This document shows positions 1 to 8,288 of a DNA stretch of 64,000 bases, one piece after another (position 1 is the stretch's first letter; each line of letters begins with the position of its first letter). The stretch is from a bacterium (GTDB taxonomy: Bacteria; JAGOBX01), in NCBI GenBank assembly GCA_029551925.1, contig JAKPEO010000086.1, forward strand, positions 5,993 to 69,992. The letters run 5' to 3'. The translations under genes were made by a program, and so were the position numbers. The notes beneath the pieces are model-generated. The model was not told where the DNA came from, searched no databases, and worked only from the letters and a program-made list of their open reading frames with translations.

Positions 1-1167
1 CATCTTCTTCTTATTAAATAATTTTACAATAAAATTTGTTATGGTTGTTTTGCCAGTGCCCGGACCGCCGGTTAGCACAAACACTTTATTTAATAACGCT
101 GATTTTATAACATTTTTTTGAGTGTCTGATAATTTTATTTTTTCAAGATTTTCAATTTTTTTTATTTCTTCGTTTATCGTAATTTCATCAAATAATATTA
201 ACAGCCGGCGCTGCGCAATTAACGCTTTTAATCTTTCAGATATTCCTCGTTCGCAATAGTAATTCCATTTTAAATAAATTTTATTTTCATCTATTAAAAT
301 ATCAGCGTTTGAGATTTTTTCTTTATTTTCTAATAATTCTTTAATTTTGGTCTTTTCAATTTTTAATAATTCATAAGTTTCATTAATAACCTCTTCTTCT
401 ATCAAAAAACTATGGCCCTTTTCCGCAGCTTCTGTTAAAATATAAAATATCGCATTAATTATTCTTCTGTCGTCGTCTTCACTAAATCCGAGTTTTATTG
501 CAATTTCATCTGCTTTTTTAAAACCAATACCTTTTATATCTTTGATTAAAATATACGGATTTTCCTGCAAAATTTTTATTGTGTCATTGCCGTAATTTTT
601 AAATAATTTATAACTGAATTTTATCGAAATTTTATGTTCTGCAAGAAACAGCATTATATTTTTTATATTTTGATGATTGCGATAGCCATTGATTATTGCG
701 TTCATTTTGGCATCGCCGATATTATGCACTTCCTTCAATCGTTCAGGAAAATTTTCGATAATCTGCAAGGTTTGCGCGCCAAATACCGCCACGATTTTTT
801 CAGCGGTCTTTATACCGATATTTTTAATCAGCCCAGACCCTAAATATTTTATTATCGCTTCCGGCGTGGTCGGAGTGAGTATTTCACAATCAGTAAAACA
901 AAATTGCAGCCCGTATATTTTGTCATTTGCCCAATATCCGTCAAGTTCAAGCTGCATTCCTTCGCACGGCTCAATAACTTTGCCTTTACAAATAACAGAA
1001 ATATTAGTAGCTGAAATTAAAAACTTAAAAATTGTAAAATTGTTTTCTTGGTTATAAAAAATTATTTTGTCAATAGCGCCGGAAATTTTTGCGGCTTTTA
1101 AAATATTATCAGGTATATCGTCTGGACTGACTTTTTCAGAAAAAAAATTTTTAGAGAAATCTAACAT
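1..1167 (-). CDS. recD2: RecD2-like ATP-dependent DNA helicase (N-terminal part, cut by window edge)
   Basis: Reading from ATG at 1167 on the minus strand, the frame stays open for 389 codons to base 1, so the C-terminal half lies outside the window. The N-terminal part has the OB-like and helix-hairpin-helix layout of the RecD2/TraA family. It ends with a clear Walker A motif, GGPGTGKTT, encoded near bases 50-75, which matches 'ExoV alpha-like' helicases rather than short RecD. Family knowledge: RecD2 is a 5'-3' superfamily 1B helicase acting in DNA repair without RecBC. It starts 39 bases after clpX and is probably co-transcribed with it. The family call is fairly secure; motifs II-VI are not visible here. 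Confidence 0.85.
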   Translation of the reverse strand, partial: MLDFSKNFFSEKVSPDDIPDNILKAAKISGAIDKIIFYNQENNFTIFKFLISATNISVICKGKVIEPCEGMQLELDGYWANDKIYGLQFCFTDCEILTPTTPEAIIKYLGSGLIKNIGIKTAEKIVAVFGAQTLQIIENFPERLKEVHNIGDAKMNAIINGYRNHQNIKNIMLFLAEHKISIKFSYKLFKNYGNDTIKILQENPYILIKDIKGIGFKKADEIAIKLGFSEDDDRRIINAIFYILTEAAEKGHSFLIEEEVINETYELLKIEKTKIKELLENKEKISNADILIDENKIYLKWNYYCERGISERLKALIAQRRLLILFDEITINEEIKKIENLEKIKLSDTQKNVIKSALLNKVFVLTGGPGTGKTTITNFIVKLFNKKKM

Positions 1168-1206
1168 TTTTAGAAGCGTCTATCTTTGTTAGAGAATAAA
1201 AAAAAA

Positions 1207-2466
1207 TCAACTGACTTTTTTTAGGTCTTCTTCTTTTATATTTAAAGTGGTTAATACATATTTTCCGTCTATTACAAATTCTTGTTTCTTTTTGTTTTTA
1301 GTCGGAAGTTGAAACATCGGCTGTTTTAAAAGAGTATCTACCACTCCTCTTAATCCGCGCGCACCAGTCTTGCGTTTTTTGGCTATTTTGATTATCATAT
1401 TTAATGCCTCTTCTGTAAATGATAAATCAATATTGTCTAATGCCATTATTTCTTTATATTGTTTGATAATAGAATTTTTTGGTTCAATTAATATTCTTTT
1501 ATAATCTTCGTCAGTTAATTCGCGAAATGTAGTAATTATTGGAAATCTGCCGACTAATTCTGGAATAATGCCGAATTTTATTAAATCGTGCGGTTCGACT
1601 TGCGAAATTATATCAGATATATCGCGCTGTTCGGATTTTGAAATCGGTTTTGCGCCAAACCCCATAGTTTTACTGTGTATTCTACGCTCGATAATTTTTT
1701 CTAATCCCTCAAAACTGCCGCCAGCGATAAACAATATATGCGAAGTATCAACAAGCAATAATTTTTGATGCGGATGTTTGCGACCGCCGTCAGGCGGAAC
1801 TGTTGCTTTATAGCCCTCTACTAATTTTAATAACGCTTGCTGCACGCCTTCGCCAGAAACATCGCGTGTAATAGACGGATTTTCAGATTTTCTCGCAATT
1901 TTATCTATTTCATCAATATATACTATCCCGCGTTCAGCAGTTTCAATATTACCGTCAGCCGCTGTGACTAACCGCGATAATAATTCTTCGACATCACTGC
2001 CAACATATCCGGCTTGCGTTAAGGTTGTTGCATCGCCGATTACATTCGGAACATTCAATATTTTGCTTAATGTTTTTACTATATATGTTTTTCCTACGCC
2101 AGTAGGTCCTATCATTAAAATATTGCTTTTTTCTATTTCTGTATTATTTATTACAGGATTATTTATTCTTTTGTAGTGATTATATACTGCTACTGCCAAT
2201 GATTTTTTCGCTTCTTCTTGACCAATAACATATTGTGATAAAATTTCATATATTTCTTTCGGCAATAAATCAAAATGAAATTTTAGTTTACCACCTAATA
2301 CAGATAATTCCTTTTTTTTTTCTGTTACTATCGAATTACAAACATTAATACATTCTTCACAAATATATACGCCTGGTCCGGAAATTAATATTCCTTCTAC
2401 TTGTAATTCACTGCGCTGACAAAATGAACAATATCTTGTATTGCTGTTTTTAGTTTGACGAGCCAT
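1207..2466 (-). CDS. clpX: ATP-dependent Clp protease ATP-binding subunit ClpX
   Basis: This 419-residue protein has full ClpX architecture. An N-terminal C4 zinc finger (CSFC at about 14-17, CEEC at about 36-39) is followed by the AAA+ domain with Walker A GPTGVGKT, Walker [11 protein letters not shown] and the C-terminal small domain ([12 protein letters not shown]). Its known role is to unfold tagged proteins and feed them to ClpP; no clpP lies in the window. The start at 2466 has an AGGAG ribosome site just upstream (minus strand). It lies 62 bases downstream of fliE and 39 upstream of the helicase gene, giving a probable fliE-clpX-recD2 transcript. Length and motifs are typical, so the identification is firm. 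Confidence 0.97.
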   Translation of the reverse strand: MARQTKNSNTRYCSFCQRSELQVEGILISGPGVYICEECINVCNSIVTEKKKELSVLGGKLKFHFDLLPKEIYEILSQYVIGQEEAKKSLAVAVYNHYKRINNPVINNTEIEKSNILMIGPTGVGKTYIVKTLSKILNVPNVIGDATTLTQAGYVGSDVEELLSRLVTAADGNIETAERGIVYIDEIDKIARKSENPSITRDVSGEGVQQALLKLVEGYKATVPPDGGRKHPHQKLLLVDTSHILFIAGGSFEGLEKIIERRIHSKTMGFGAKPISKSEQRDISDIISQVEPHDLIKFGIIPELVGRFPIITTFRELTDEDYKRILIEPKNSIIKQYKEIMALDNIDLSFTEEALNMIIKIAKKRKTGARGLRGVVDTLLKQPMFQLPTKNKKKQEFVIDGKYVLTTLNIKEEDLKKVS

Positions 2467-2528
2467 AGATAATTTAGATTTCTCCTGAAAGAATATTTTT
2501 TTGGTTTTTTATATGTCAACTTAACAAC

Positions 2529-2849
2529 TTAACGCAGCATTGTTAATTGATTGTAAGCGTTCATCAATAAATTTCTTACTTGCATTGTAAATTCAAGTGC
2601 CATATTGGCTTTTTGCCCGGCAATCATCACATCATGAACATTTGATATTTCTCCGAGCACTAATTTTTTATTTAATTCTTCTGCATGAAATTGCGCATTA
2701 TTTGTATCAATCAATTGGTCTTTTAAATACGAAGCAAAACTATTAGTTAATTCCAATCCTTCAGATTTTCGTTTTTCTACTATATCATTTTTCTTTTCAA
2801 TTTTATCTATTAAAGTTTTTGTCGGTTGTAAATCTGTTATTTTCATCAT
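2529..2849 (-). CDS. fliE: Flagellar hook-basal body protein FliE
   Basis: The 106-residue product matches FliE in length and in its C-terminal signature (VHDVMIAGQKANMALEF followed by TMQVRNLLMNAYNQL). FliE joins the MS ring to the proximal rod of the flagellar basal body. A second ATG lies at 2846; a GGAG ribosome site at 2859-2862 fits the first. FliE is usually coded with flgB, flgC and fliF, but no other flagellar gene is present here. Instead it precedes clpX. The organism is therefore probably flagellated, with scattered flagellar genes. Confidence 0.88.
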   Translation of the reverse strand: MMKITDLQPTKTLIDKIEKKNDIVEKRKSEGLELTNSFASYLKDQLIDTNNAQFHAEELNKKLVLGEISNVHDVMIAGQKANMALEFTMQVRNLLMNAYNQLTMLR

Positions 2850-2880
2850 AATAAATTACTCCACAAAAATATTTTATGTT

Positions 2881-2909
2881 ATTTTATATTTACAATTTTA
2901 TTTTGTCAA
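2881..2909 (-). promoter_or_regulatory. Candidate sigma-70 promoter for fliE-clpX-recD2
   Basis: On the minus strand, TTGACA (2909-2904) is followed after 17 bases by TAAAAT (2886-2881), with TATAAA two bases earlier as an alternative. This places a start of transcription about 25-30 bases before the fliE ATG. Seen by eye only. Confidence 0.5.
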
Positions 2910-2989
2910 ATGTTTTTTCAATTTTTGATGAAAATCTAAATATATATTAGATAAATTCAGAAGGCAAAAAAATAAAATAAATATAAATA

Positions 2990-3039
2990 CAAATAGCCAA
3001 AGTAAGTTTAGAAATTTCTAAACTTACTTTGGCTATTTG
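2990..3039. terminator. Perfect 50-bp palindrome, probable terminator of the TonB receptor operon
   Basis: Bases 2990-3014 and 3015-3039 are exact reverse complements (25-bp arms, no spacer), centred on GAAA/TTTC. It lies 17 bases after the stop of the TonB-dependent receptor gene. On the minus strand it is followed by a T-rich stretch (TATTTATATTTATTTTATTTTTTTT), as expected of an intrinsic terminator. The absence of any loop in the DNA and the perfect pairing are unusual; in RNA the central four bases would form the loop. Confidence 0.65.
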
Positions 3040-3055
3040 CGTGTTTTGGCACCAA

Positions 3056-5053
3056 CTAAAATTTTGTTAAACAGCCGATATAATAACTTCTACCAGCCCC
3101 CGGAATATACATCATATCATAATAATCCGTATCAAACAGATTCTGAATATTGAAATAAATACTATATTGTTCTTTAAATGTTTTTTCTATTCTCATATCA
3201 GTTAAAATATAATCGTCTAATTTTCTAATTACTGGATTGTTAGGTTGATAAATTTTTCTGTATTCATAATATGTCTGTTTTCCGACATATTTGTTATTCA
3301 AATTAATTTTATAGCCATTATCCAAATAAGATAGTCCCGCATTCGCTTGAACCTTCGGACGATATTCAATATCAGCGCTCGACAATTTATTAGAATCATC
3401 GCGCGCTTTCATTAATGTTATAGAGCCATCAACTGAAAATTTATTAATTTTTTTTAAGCCGGATAATTCTATGCCGTAAATTCTCGCATCAAATTGTATG
3501 TATGTTCCAGTATTATTATTAAATATAATGTGATTATCAATATCATAATAGAATATTCCTAATGATAATTTCCCTTCCTTTATCAAATGTTCCAATAATA
3601 AATTTAAATTATCTGACTGCTCGGCTTTTAAGTTAGGATTGCCCGGGCTTTGCGCGCCATCTACTCCGCGACTATAAAGATTTTTTAATGTCGGAAATTT
3701 CACTTTGCGAGCATAGGAAAAACTCATATGATTACTATTATCAAAATTATACATTGTAGAAAAATAGGGATTGAATGTCTCTACGCTTTTACCTGTAATA
3801 GTATCAACAGCATTATTGCTTATTAATTCCTGCGCTGATACTTTATCAAATATATCAATACTTGCGCCTAATTGCAATTTCAAAGAATCAAAATCAATAG
3901 TATTCAAATTTCCAAACGAATATGCGCGAGATTTGAATGTCAACCACGGTTCTGTGACTTTGCCTTGTTCTGAATGCTTGTCTTCTTTATAATTTAAACT
4001 TAATTCTGTATTTAATTTTTCAAACTTCTTAGATAATGCAATATTAGCGCCCATTAATCTATCGTCATACATCGAAACAGCGCTTAAATAAGTGTCGCCT
4101 AAATAGTTAGTTTTAGTTAAGGTATTATCAAAATTATCTAAGAATATCCGCGTTTTTAAACCGAAACCGTCATCTTCGTATTTATAAATTATATTATATG
4201 TTGCGCGTTCCCAATTTGTCCAGCGCCATTTTCTAAATTGTTCGGTGCAGTTGCTAATATTTGTAACAAAATGCGGCGCCACTCCTAAATCATTATTATA
4301 ATATTCTGTTGTAAATCCCACGACAGATTTATTTGATAAATCATATATAGTTTTAAATGAAAATGAACGCTTTATATAATCTGTATTATTTAATTTTTTA
4401 TCGTCAATATAATGCGTTTGAGTATCGCCAAATAAATTTCTTATCGTATAATTTTCTGAAAGTTTTTGATAGTCTGCGGTATTATAATTTCCTGCAATAA
4501 AAAAATTGAATTTATTTATTTTTTTGGATAAATTAAAATCTATTTTTTTAGAATTTGCCGTGCCGTATTGAAAATTTATATGGCCATTTTTATCTGCGCT
4601 TTTTTTTGTGATAATATTCAATACTCCGGCTATACCCTGACCGCCATAAATTGGCGATGCCGAACCTTTAATTAGCGATGCTTCAGCAATATCAGCAGTC
4701 ATTATATTTTGTAAATCTAATACTCCATCATACGGCTGATTTAACGGCATACCGTCAACTAACACTACAATTTGTTCTTGGTCGAGGCCGCGCACATTCA
4801 AATAATATTCTCTTTTTAAACGCCCTTGTCTAAAAATTGTTGACTGGCTAAATTTAAAAGATTCGCCGATATTTTGAGCATTTAATTCTAAAATTTTGTC
4901 TGCTGTAATTTTAATAGTCGGCGCGGCGTTTACAACTTCTGTTTTTTTAGCAGTCACAGTAATTTCGCCTAAATCAAATAATTCAATAGCGCTCACGCTA
5001 TTAACTAATAAAGTAAAAAATAACAAAACTCCTAATACTTTAAAAATTTTCAT
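3056..5053 (-). CDS. TonB-dependent outer-membrane receptor
   Basis: This 665-residue protein has an N-terminal signal peptide ending near VSA (about residue 22). A TonB-box-like stretch GEITVTAKK (about 29-37) follows, then a plug domain (NVRGLDQEQIVVLVDGMPL and GGQGIAGVLNIITKK) and a beta-barrel with long aromatic-rich strands that ends in an aromatic residue (TKF). Such receptors import scarce ligands such as corrinoids, haem or siderophores across the outer membrane. The size is close to the BtuB class, but the ligand cannot be read from the sequence. It is the last gene of an operon with a complete ECF transporter, starting 26 bases after ecfT with an AGGGGG ribosome site. That arrangement couples outer- and inner-membrane uptake of the same ligand. 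No tonB/exbBD genes lie in the window. Confidence 0.93.
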   Translation of the reverse strand: MKIFKVLGVLLFFTLLVNSVSAIELFDLGEITVTAKKTEVVNAAPTIKITADKILELNAQNIGESFKFSQSTIFRQGRLKREYYLNVRGLDQEQIVVLVDGMPLNQPYDGVLDLQNIMTADIAEASLIKGSASPIYGGQGIAGVLNIITKKSADKNGHINFQYGTANSKKIDFNLSKKINKFNFFIAGNYNTADYQKLSENYTIRNLFGDTQTHYIDDKKLNNTDYIKRSFSFKTIYDLSNKSVVGFTTEYYNNDLGVAPHFVTNISNCTEQFRKWRWTNWERATYNIIYKYEDDGFGLKTRIFLDNFDNTLTKTNYLGDTYLSAVSMYDDRLMGANIALSKKFEKLNTELSLNYKEDKHSEQGKVTEPWLTFKSRAYSFGNLNTIDFDSLKLQLGASIDIFDKVSAQELISNNAVDTITGKSVETFNPYFSTMYNFDNSNHMSFSYARKVKFPTLKNLYSRGVDGAQSPGNPNLKAEQSDNLNLLLEHLIKEGKLSLGIFYYDIDNHIIFNNNTGTYIQFDARIYGIELSGLKKINKFSVDGSITLMKARDDSNKLSSADIEYRPKVQANAGLSYLDNGYKINLNNKYVGKQTYYEYRKIYQPNNPVIRKLDDYILTDMRIEKTFKEQYSIYFNIQNLFDTDYYDMMYIPGAGRSYYIGCLTKF

Positions 5054-5079
5054 AAATCTCTGTTCCCCCTTTTAATAAA

Positions 5080-5757
5080 CTAATTTTTTTGATTAAAATA
5101 ATCTTTGATTTTTGCGCTGTCGTAAATATAAGTTCGATTTTTTACAGCGCCAAATTTTTTGATATACGCGTAATTAGTAAGTTCTTCCGCTATTTTCAAA
5201 GTCCGAATTATAAGCGGAATAATAATAGCAAGTATAGTTCTGCCAAACACTAAATTTTTTAGATTAAATTTCACCCCCCGTCTTTTTTGCAATTCTATAA
5301 TATTACTCAATTCCGCGGCAAATATAGGTATAAATCTTATACTCACAGCGCAAATCATAATTATTTTAAACGGCAGAATTTTCCGAAAATAAAATATAAA
5401 CTGTTGTAAATTAGTAGTCCTAAAAAACAATGAAAAAGCAGTAAAAAAAACTAACATTTTTAAAAATATCTCAATTAAATATATTATAGATGCGTATCTA
5501 TAAATCAGCCAGAGCAGCGCTCCAAACAAAAACAAATAAAATACAAACTTCAAATCTTTAAAAAAATCAATAATCGTAAAATCAGCGATAAAATATAAAA
5601 TTAGTAGCGGCGCAAATAATATTATCAATACCAAAAAATTATGATGAAATATATTTGATATAATAATCGCTAATAAAAATAATAATTTTAATATAGCGTT
5701 CAATTTATGAACGATAGTATTTTTAAATTTATAACTAAAAGCATTATGCCGTAGCAT
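5080..5757 (-). CDS. ecfT: ECF transporter transmembrane coupling protein EcfT
   Basis: The 225-residue hydrophobic protein shows several membrane segments. It also carries a cytoplasmic region with the charged QKRRGVKFNLKN block and a second AYIKKFGA block, in the places where EcfT proteins carry the coupling helices (Ala-Arg-type motifs) that contact the ATPases. EcfT joins the substrate-binding S component to the EcfA ATPases. The ATG at 5757 overlaps the end of the ATPase gene by 14 bases, indicating translational coupling. Assignment rests on hydrophobicity, motif placement and operon context. Confidence 0.85.
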   Translation of the reverse strand: MLRHNAFSYKFKNTIVHKLNAILKLLFLLAIIISNIFHHNFLVLIILFAPLLILYFIADFTIIDFFKDLKFVFYLFLFGALLWLIYRYASIIYLIEIFLKMLVFFTAFSLFFRTTNLQQFIFYFRKILPFKIIMICAVSIRFIPIFAAELSNIIELQKRRGVKFNLKNLVFGRTILAIIIPLIIRTLKIAEELTNYAYIKKFGAVKNRTYIYDSAKIKDYFNQKN

Positions 5758-7102
5758 TTTTTAATTTTTCGCCTTTTTTAGATTTTTTTAAATCTTCGAT
5801 ATTTATAATTCTGTCGCAATATAATTCTAATAATTCTAAATCATTTGACGCTGTTATTATTGTCTTTTGCTGTTCTCTAACCATTTTTTTTAGTTCGTCA
5901 AACATATCTTTTAAATGATAAAAATCCAATCCGCTTGCCGGTTCGTCTAATAAAATAATATCCGGCTCCTGCGCCAGCGCTGATGCTACCGCCACTCTAT
6001 GTTTTTCGCCGATACTTAAATGCAGCGGATTCCGCGATGCTAATTTCAAAATATCTAATTTTTTCATAATATTTTCTATTGATTCTTTATCTAATCTGCT
6101 GCCGACTGATATTTCATCAAAAACAGATTTTTCAAATAATAATCTGTCTGGATTCTGGTCTATGTATGCTGATTTACCGATAATCTCAATCATACCTTGA
6201 TCGATTTTCAATATTTCAGCGAGTAATTTTAAAAATGTGGTTTTGCCGCTGCCATTATTGCCTATTATTCCCATTAATTCGCCTTTAAAAAAATCAAAAT
6301 TTAGATTTTCAAATATTTTATTTTTTTCATAGCCAAATGAAACATTATTCAATTTTATTATCGCTTCATTTTGAATTTTGCCGTTATTAAAAACAGCATA
6401 ATTTATTTTTTTTGAACGAATGCCAGCATTAAAGAGATATTCATAATCATCATTATTAAATGGCGCATTAAAAATTTTGTAATCATAATTATCATTAAAA
6501 AACAATATTTTATCCGCAATAGGCAATAACGGCGCGATTAAATGTTCGGCGATTATCAGAGTTTTGCCGTTTTTCTTTAATTGATTTAATATGTCAATAA
6601 ATTTTAGTTGACATTCTTTGTCAAGCGCTGGCAGCGGCTCGTCAAATAACAAAATATCCGGAGTGGTGATTAATGCAGAAGCAATAGACACCTTCATCTT
6701 CTGCCCGGCTGATAAATCAACTAAGTTTTTCAATAATATTTTTTTTAAATCTAAAATTATTGATATTTCATTTATTTTTTTTACAATTTCATCTGGCGCT
6801 ATGCCTAAATTTTCTAATTCAAATGATAATTCTTCAAGAGCAATATTAGCAAATGAATAGATATGCGGATTTTGAAATACAAATGTCGATGCCCGATTAT
6901 TTAAAATTTCGATAATACCAGACATATTAACTTTTATTAAATTCGGACTTATCCCGGAAATAATATTTAATAAAGTAGATTTGCCTGCGCCGGATTTTCC
7001 GCAAATAATTAATGCTTCACCGTCATTAATTTCAACATTCAAATTATTAATAAGATTTTTATGAGAATTATAAGAACAACTAAAATTTTTAATTTTTATC
7101 AT
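5744..7102 (-). CDS. ecfA: ECF transporter ATPase, fused EcfA-EcfA' double ATP-binding cassette
   Basis: The 452-residue protein contains two complete ABC domains in tandem. The first has Walker A CGKSGAGKST (about 35-44), signature LSAGQ and Walker B ILLFDEP. The second has GNNGSGKTT (about 282-290), signature LSIGE and IILLDEP. A single fused ATPase replaces the usual EcfA1/EcfA2 pair. It energises import through EcfT and the S component. The gene overlaps both neighbours by 14 bases. All catalytic motifs appear intact. Confidence 0.93.
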   Translation of the reverse strand: MIKIKNFSCSYNSHKNLINNLNVEINDGEALIICGKSGAGKSTLLNIISGISPNLIKVNMSGIIEILNNRASTFVFQNPHIYSFANIALEELSFELENLGIAPDEIVKKINEISIILDLKKILLKNLVDLSAGQKMKVSIASALITTPDILLFDEPLPALDKECQLKFIDILNQLKKNGKTLIIAEHLIAPLLPIADKILFFNDNYDYKIFNAPFNNDDYEYLFNAGIRSKKINYAVFNNGKIQNEAIIKLNNVSFGYEKNKIFENLNFDFFKGELMGIIGNNGSGKTTFLKLLAEILKIDQGMIEIIGKSAYIDQNPDRLLFEKSVFDEISVGSRLDKESIENIMKKLDILKLASRNPLHLSIGEKHRVAVASALAQEPDIILLDEPASGLDFYHLKDMFDELKKMVREQQKTIITASNDLELLELYCDRIINIEDLKKSKKGEKLKNATA

Positions 7103-7655
7103 TTAACATTTTATAAACTTCTAAATTTTTCTTTAATCTATCAACAGTAATAATCGCTATAATAGCGCCTAAAATTCCGCCAATCAGCGCATTAAATGCC
7201 GGTATCCCTAAATATGCTAAAATAAAAGGCAGTGTCTTATTTGTATATGCCTTAATTAAAAAACCGCCTATTAAACGGCCGGTTATAGAGCCGGCAATCG
7301 CAGAACAAATGCCTGCAATGAAAATCCGAAATTTTAAATTTTCCAGCGGCAAAATTCTAATAAAAATATCAAATATGCAAGCATTAAAAAAAATGCCGAT
7401 TGACGGCGGAAATTTCACGCCGCTTAATGACGCTAATTTGAATATCGCTGTTAAAAAACCAATAAATGTAATTATTCCATATTTATTGTCAATGCAATAA
7501 ACAATTGATAATATCGGAATAATAAATATTGACATAATTGCGCCGGACGGCAGCGGCGACGCCGGGAGATGATGCAAAAACGGACCGATAACAATTTCTA
7601 ATGCGCTCCATAATGCTGTAAATACAGCAATTATTATAACTCGTTTTATATTCAT
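7089..7655 (-). CDS. ECF transporter substrate-binding S component (substrate unknown)
   Basis: This is a 188-residue, highly hydrophobic protein with about six membrane segments, the size and form of an ECF S component. Its position directly before the ATPase and EcfT genes supports this. I start it at ATG 7655, which has an AGGAG ribosome site at good distance; a TTG one codon upstream is less likely. S components bind a vitamin or metal ligand (biotin, thiamine, cobalamin, flavin and others). I could not match it to a named substrate family. The coupled outer-membrane receptor suggests a ligand too large for porins, such as a corrinoid, but this is inference. Confidence 0.8.
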   Translation of the reverse strand: MNIKRVIIIAVFTALWSALEIVIGPFLHHLPASPLPSGAIMSIFIIPILSIVYCIDNKYGIITFIGFLTAIFKLASLSGVKFPPSIGIFFNACIFDIFIRILPLENLKFRIFIAGICSAIAGSITGRLIGGFLIKAYTNKTLPFILAYLGIPAFNALIGGILGAIIAIITVDRLKKNLEVYKMLNDKN

Positions 7656-7700
7656 CAAAAAACTCCTGCAAACTCTTATTAAAAATTAAAAAGCGATTTA

Positions 7701-8141
7701 TTATTTTTTAATTTTATCTGTCAAGTAAATTTTATTGACATTATTTTTAAAATAATCTATTAATTCATTTGATTCATTGCGCAGCGCGGCAATAATATCA
7801 TTTTTTTCATTTAATAATTTTTTTAATGCCGCACAATATTTCGGCGCTTGTAATTCTAAAAAACCAATTTCGTCAATAACAATAGTTTTATTTTTTACTT
7901 TCATTAATTTATTAATTATTTCTACGCCGAAGTTTTCAAATACTTCGATTATTGCTGTCATCTTGTTATTTACTATTTTCCCGCATTTTTTCCATTTCAA
8001 AATTTTATGGTCGCGCATATAGCCAATTATCACGCCTGCCCTTGTTCTGCGCGTAATTAATCCGACAACATTTTTCGGATAATTATTTTTTATAAATGTT
8101 GTCTTCCCGGTTTTTTTATTACCTTGCACACAAATTTTCAT
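7701..8141 (-). CDS. THEP1-type nucleoside-triphosphatase
   Basis: The 146-residue protein begins with a phosphate-binding loop GNKKTGKTTF (residues 7-16) and has a Walker B TIVIDEIGFLEL near residues 85-95. Both are typical of the NTPase_1/THEP1 family (P-loop NTPases of unclear biological role). It is shorter than the usual 170-180 residues and lacks the common cysteine cluster. It is the first gene of the ECF/TonB uptake operon, 45 bases before the S component. From general knowledge, THEP1 genes are found beside ECF transporter genes elsewhere, which suggests a role in handling the imported ligand or in regulation. Confidence 0.8.
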   Translation of the reverse strand: MKICVQGNKKTGKTTFIKNNYPKNVVGLITRRTRAGVIIGYMRDHKILKWKKCGKIVNNKMTAIIEVFENFGVEIINKLMKVKNKTIVIDEIGFLELQAPKYCAALKKLLNEKNDIIAALRNESNELIDYFKNNVNKIYLTDKIKK

Positions 8142-8174
8142 TTTTTTTAATTTAATTTTTCAAATAACCACTAT

Positions 8175-8206
8175 CGTTATATTATTAAAAATATAACGCT
8201 TGTCAA
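8175..8206 (-). promoter_or_regulatory. Promoter with overlapping inverted repeat (candidate operator) of the ECF/TonB operon
   Basis: On the minus strand TTGACA (8206-8201) is followed after 16 bases by TAATAT (8184-8179), about 40 bases before the THEP1 start codon. Across the spacer and the -10 box lies an inverted repeat with 9-bp perfect arms, CGTTATATT at 8175-8183 and AATATAACG at 8190-8198, six bases apart. A repressor dimer bound here would block RNA polymerase. The regulator is unknown. The leader is only about 30 bases, too short for a cobalamin or thiamine riboswitch. Confidence 0.6.
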
Positions 8207-8288
8207 GTTTTTTTTATTTTAGTTTGAGTGCAGGCGTAATTTTTTCAAAAAAAATTGATATTATACAATTATGTTTTTACAAATTGAA

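Noticed and set aside
689-1057. Plus-strand open frame of 122 codons
   Set aside because: It lies antisense to the RecD2-type helicase frame, whose Walker A and family layout are clear.
7489-7671. Minus-strand 60-codon open frame near the S component
   Set aside because: It overlaps the S component gene in another frame, without a ribosome site or recognisable product.
8142-8288. Possible cobalamin or thiamine riboswitch before the ECF/TonB operon
   Set aside because: The leader after the predicted promoter is about 30 bases with no conserved riboswitch core; the inverted repeat overlaps the promoter instead.
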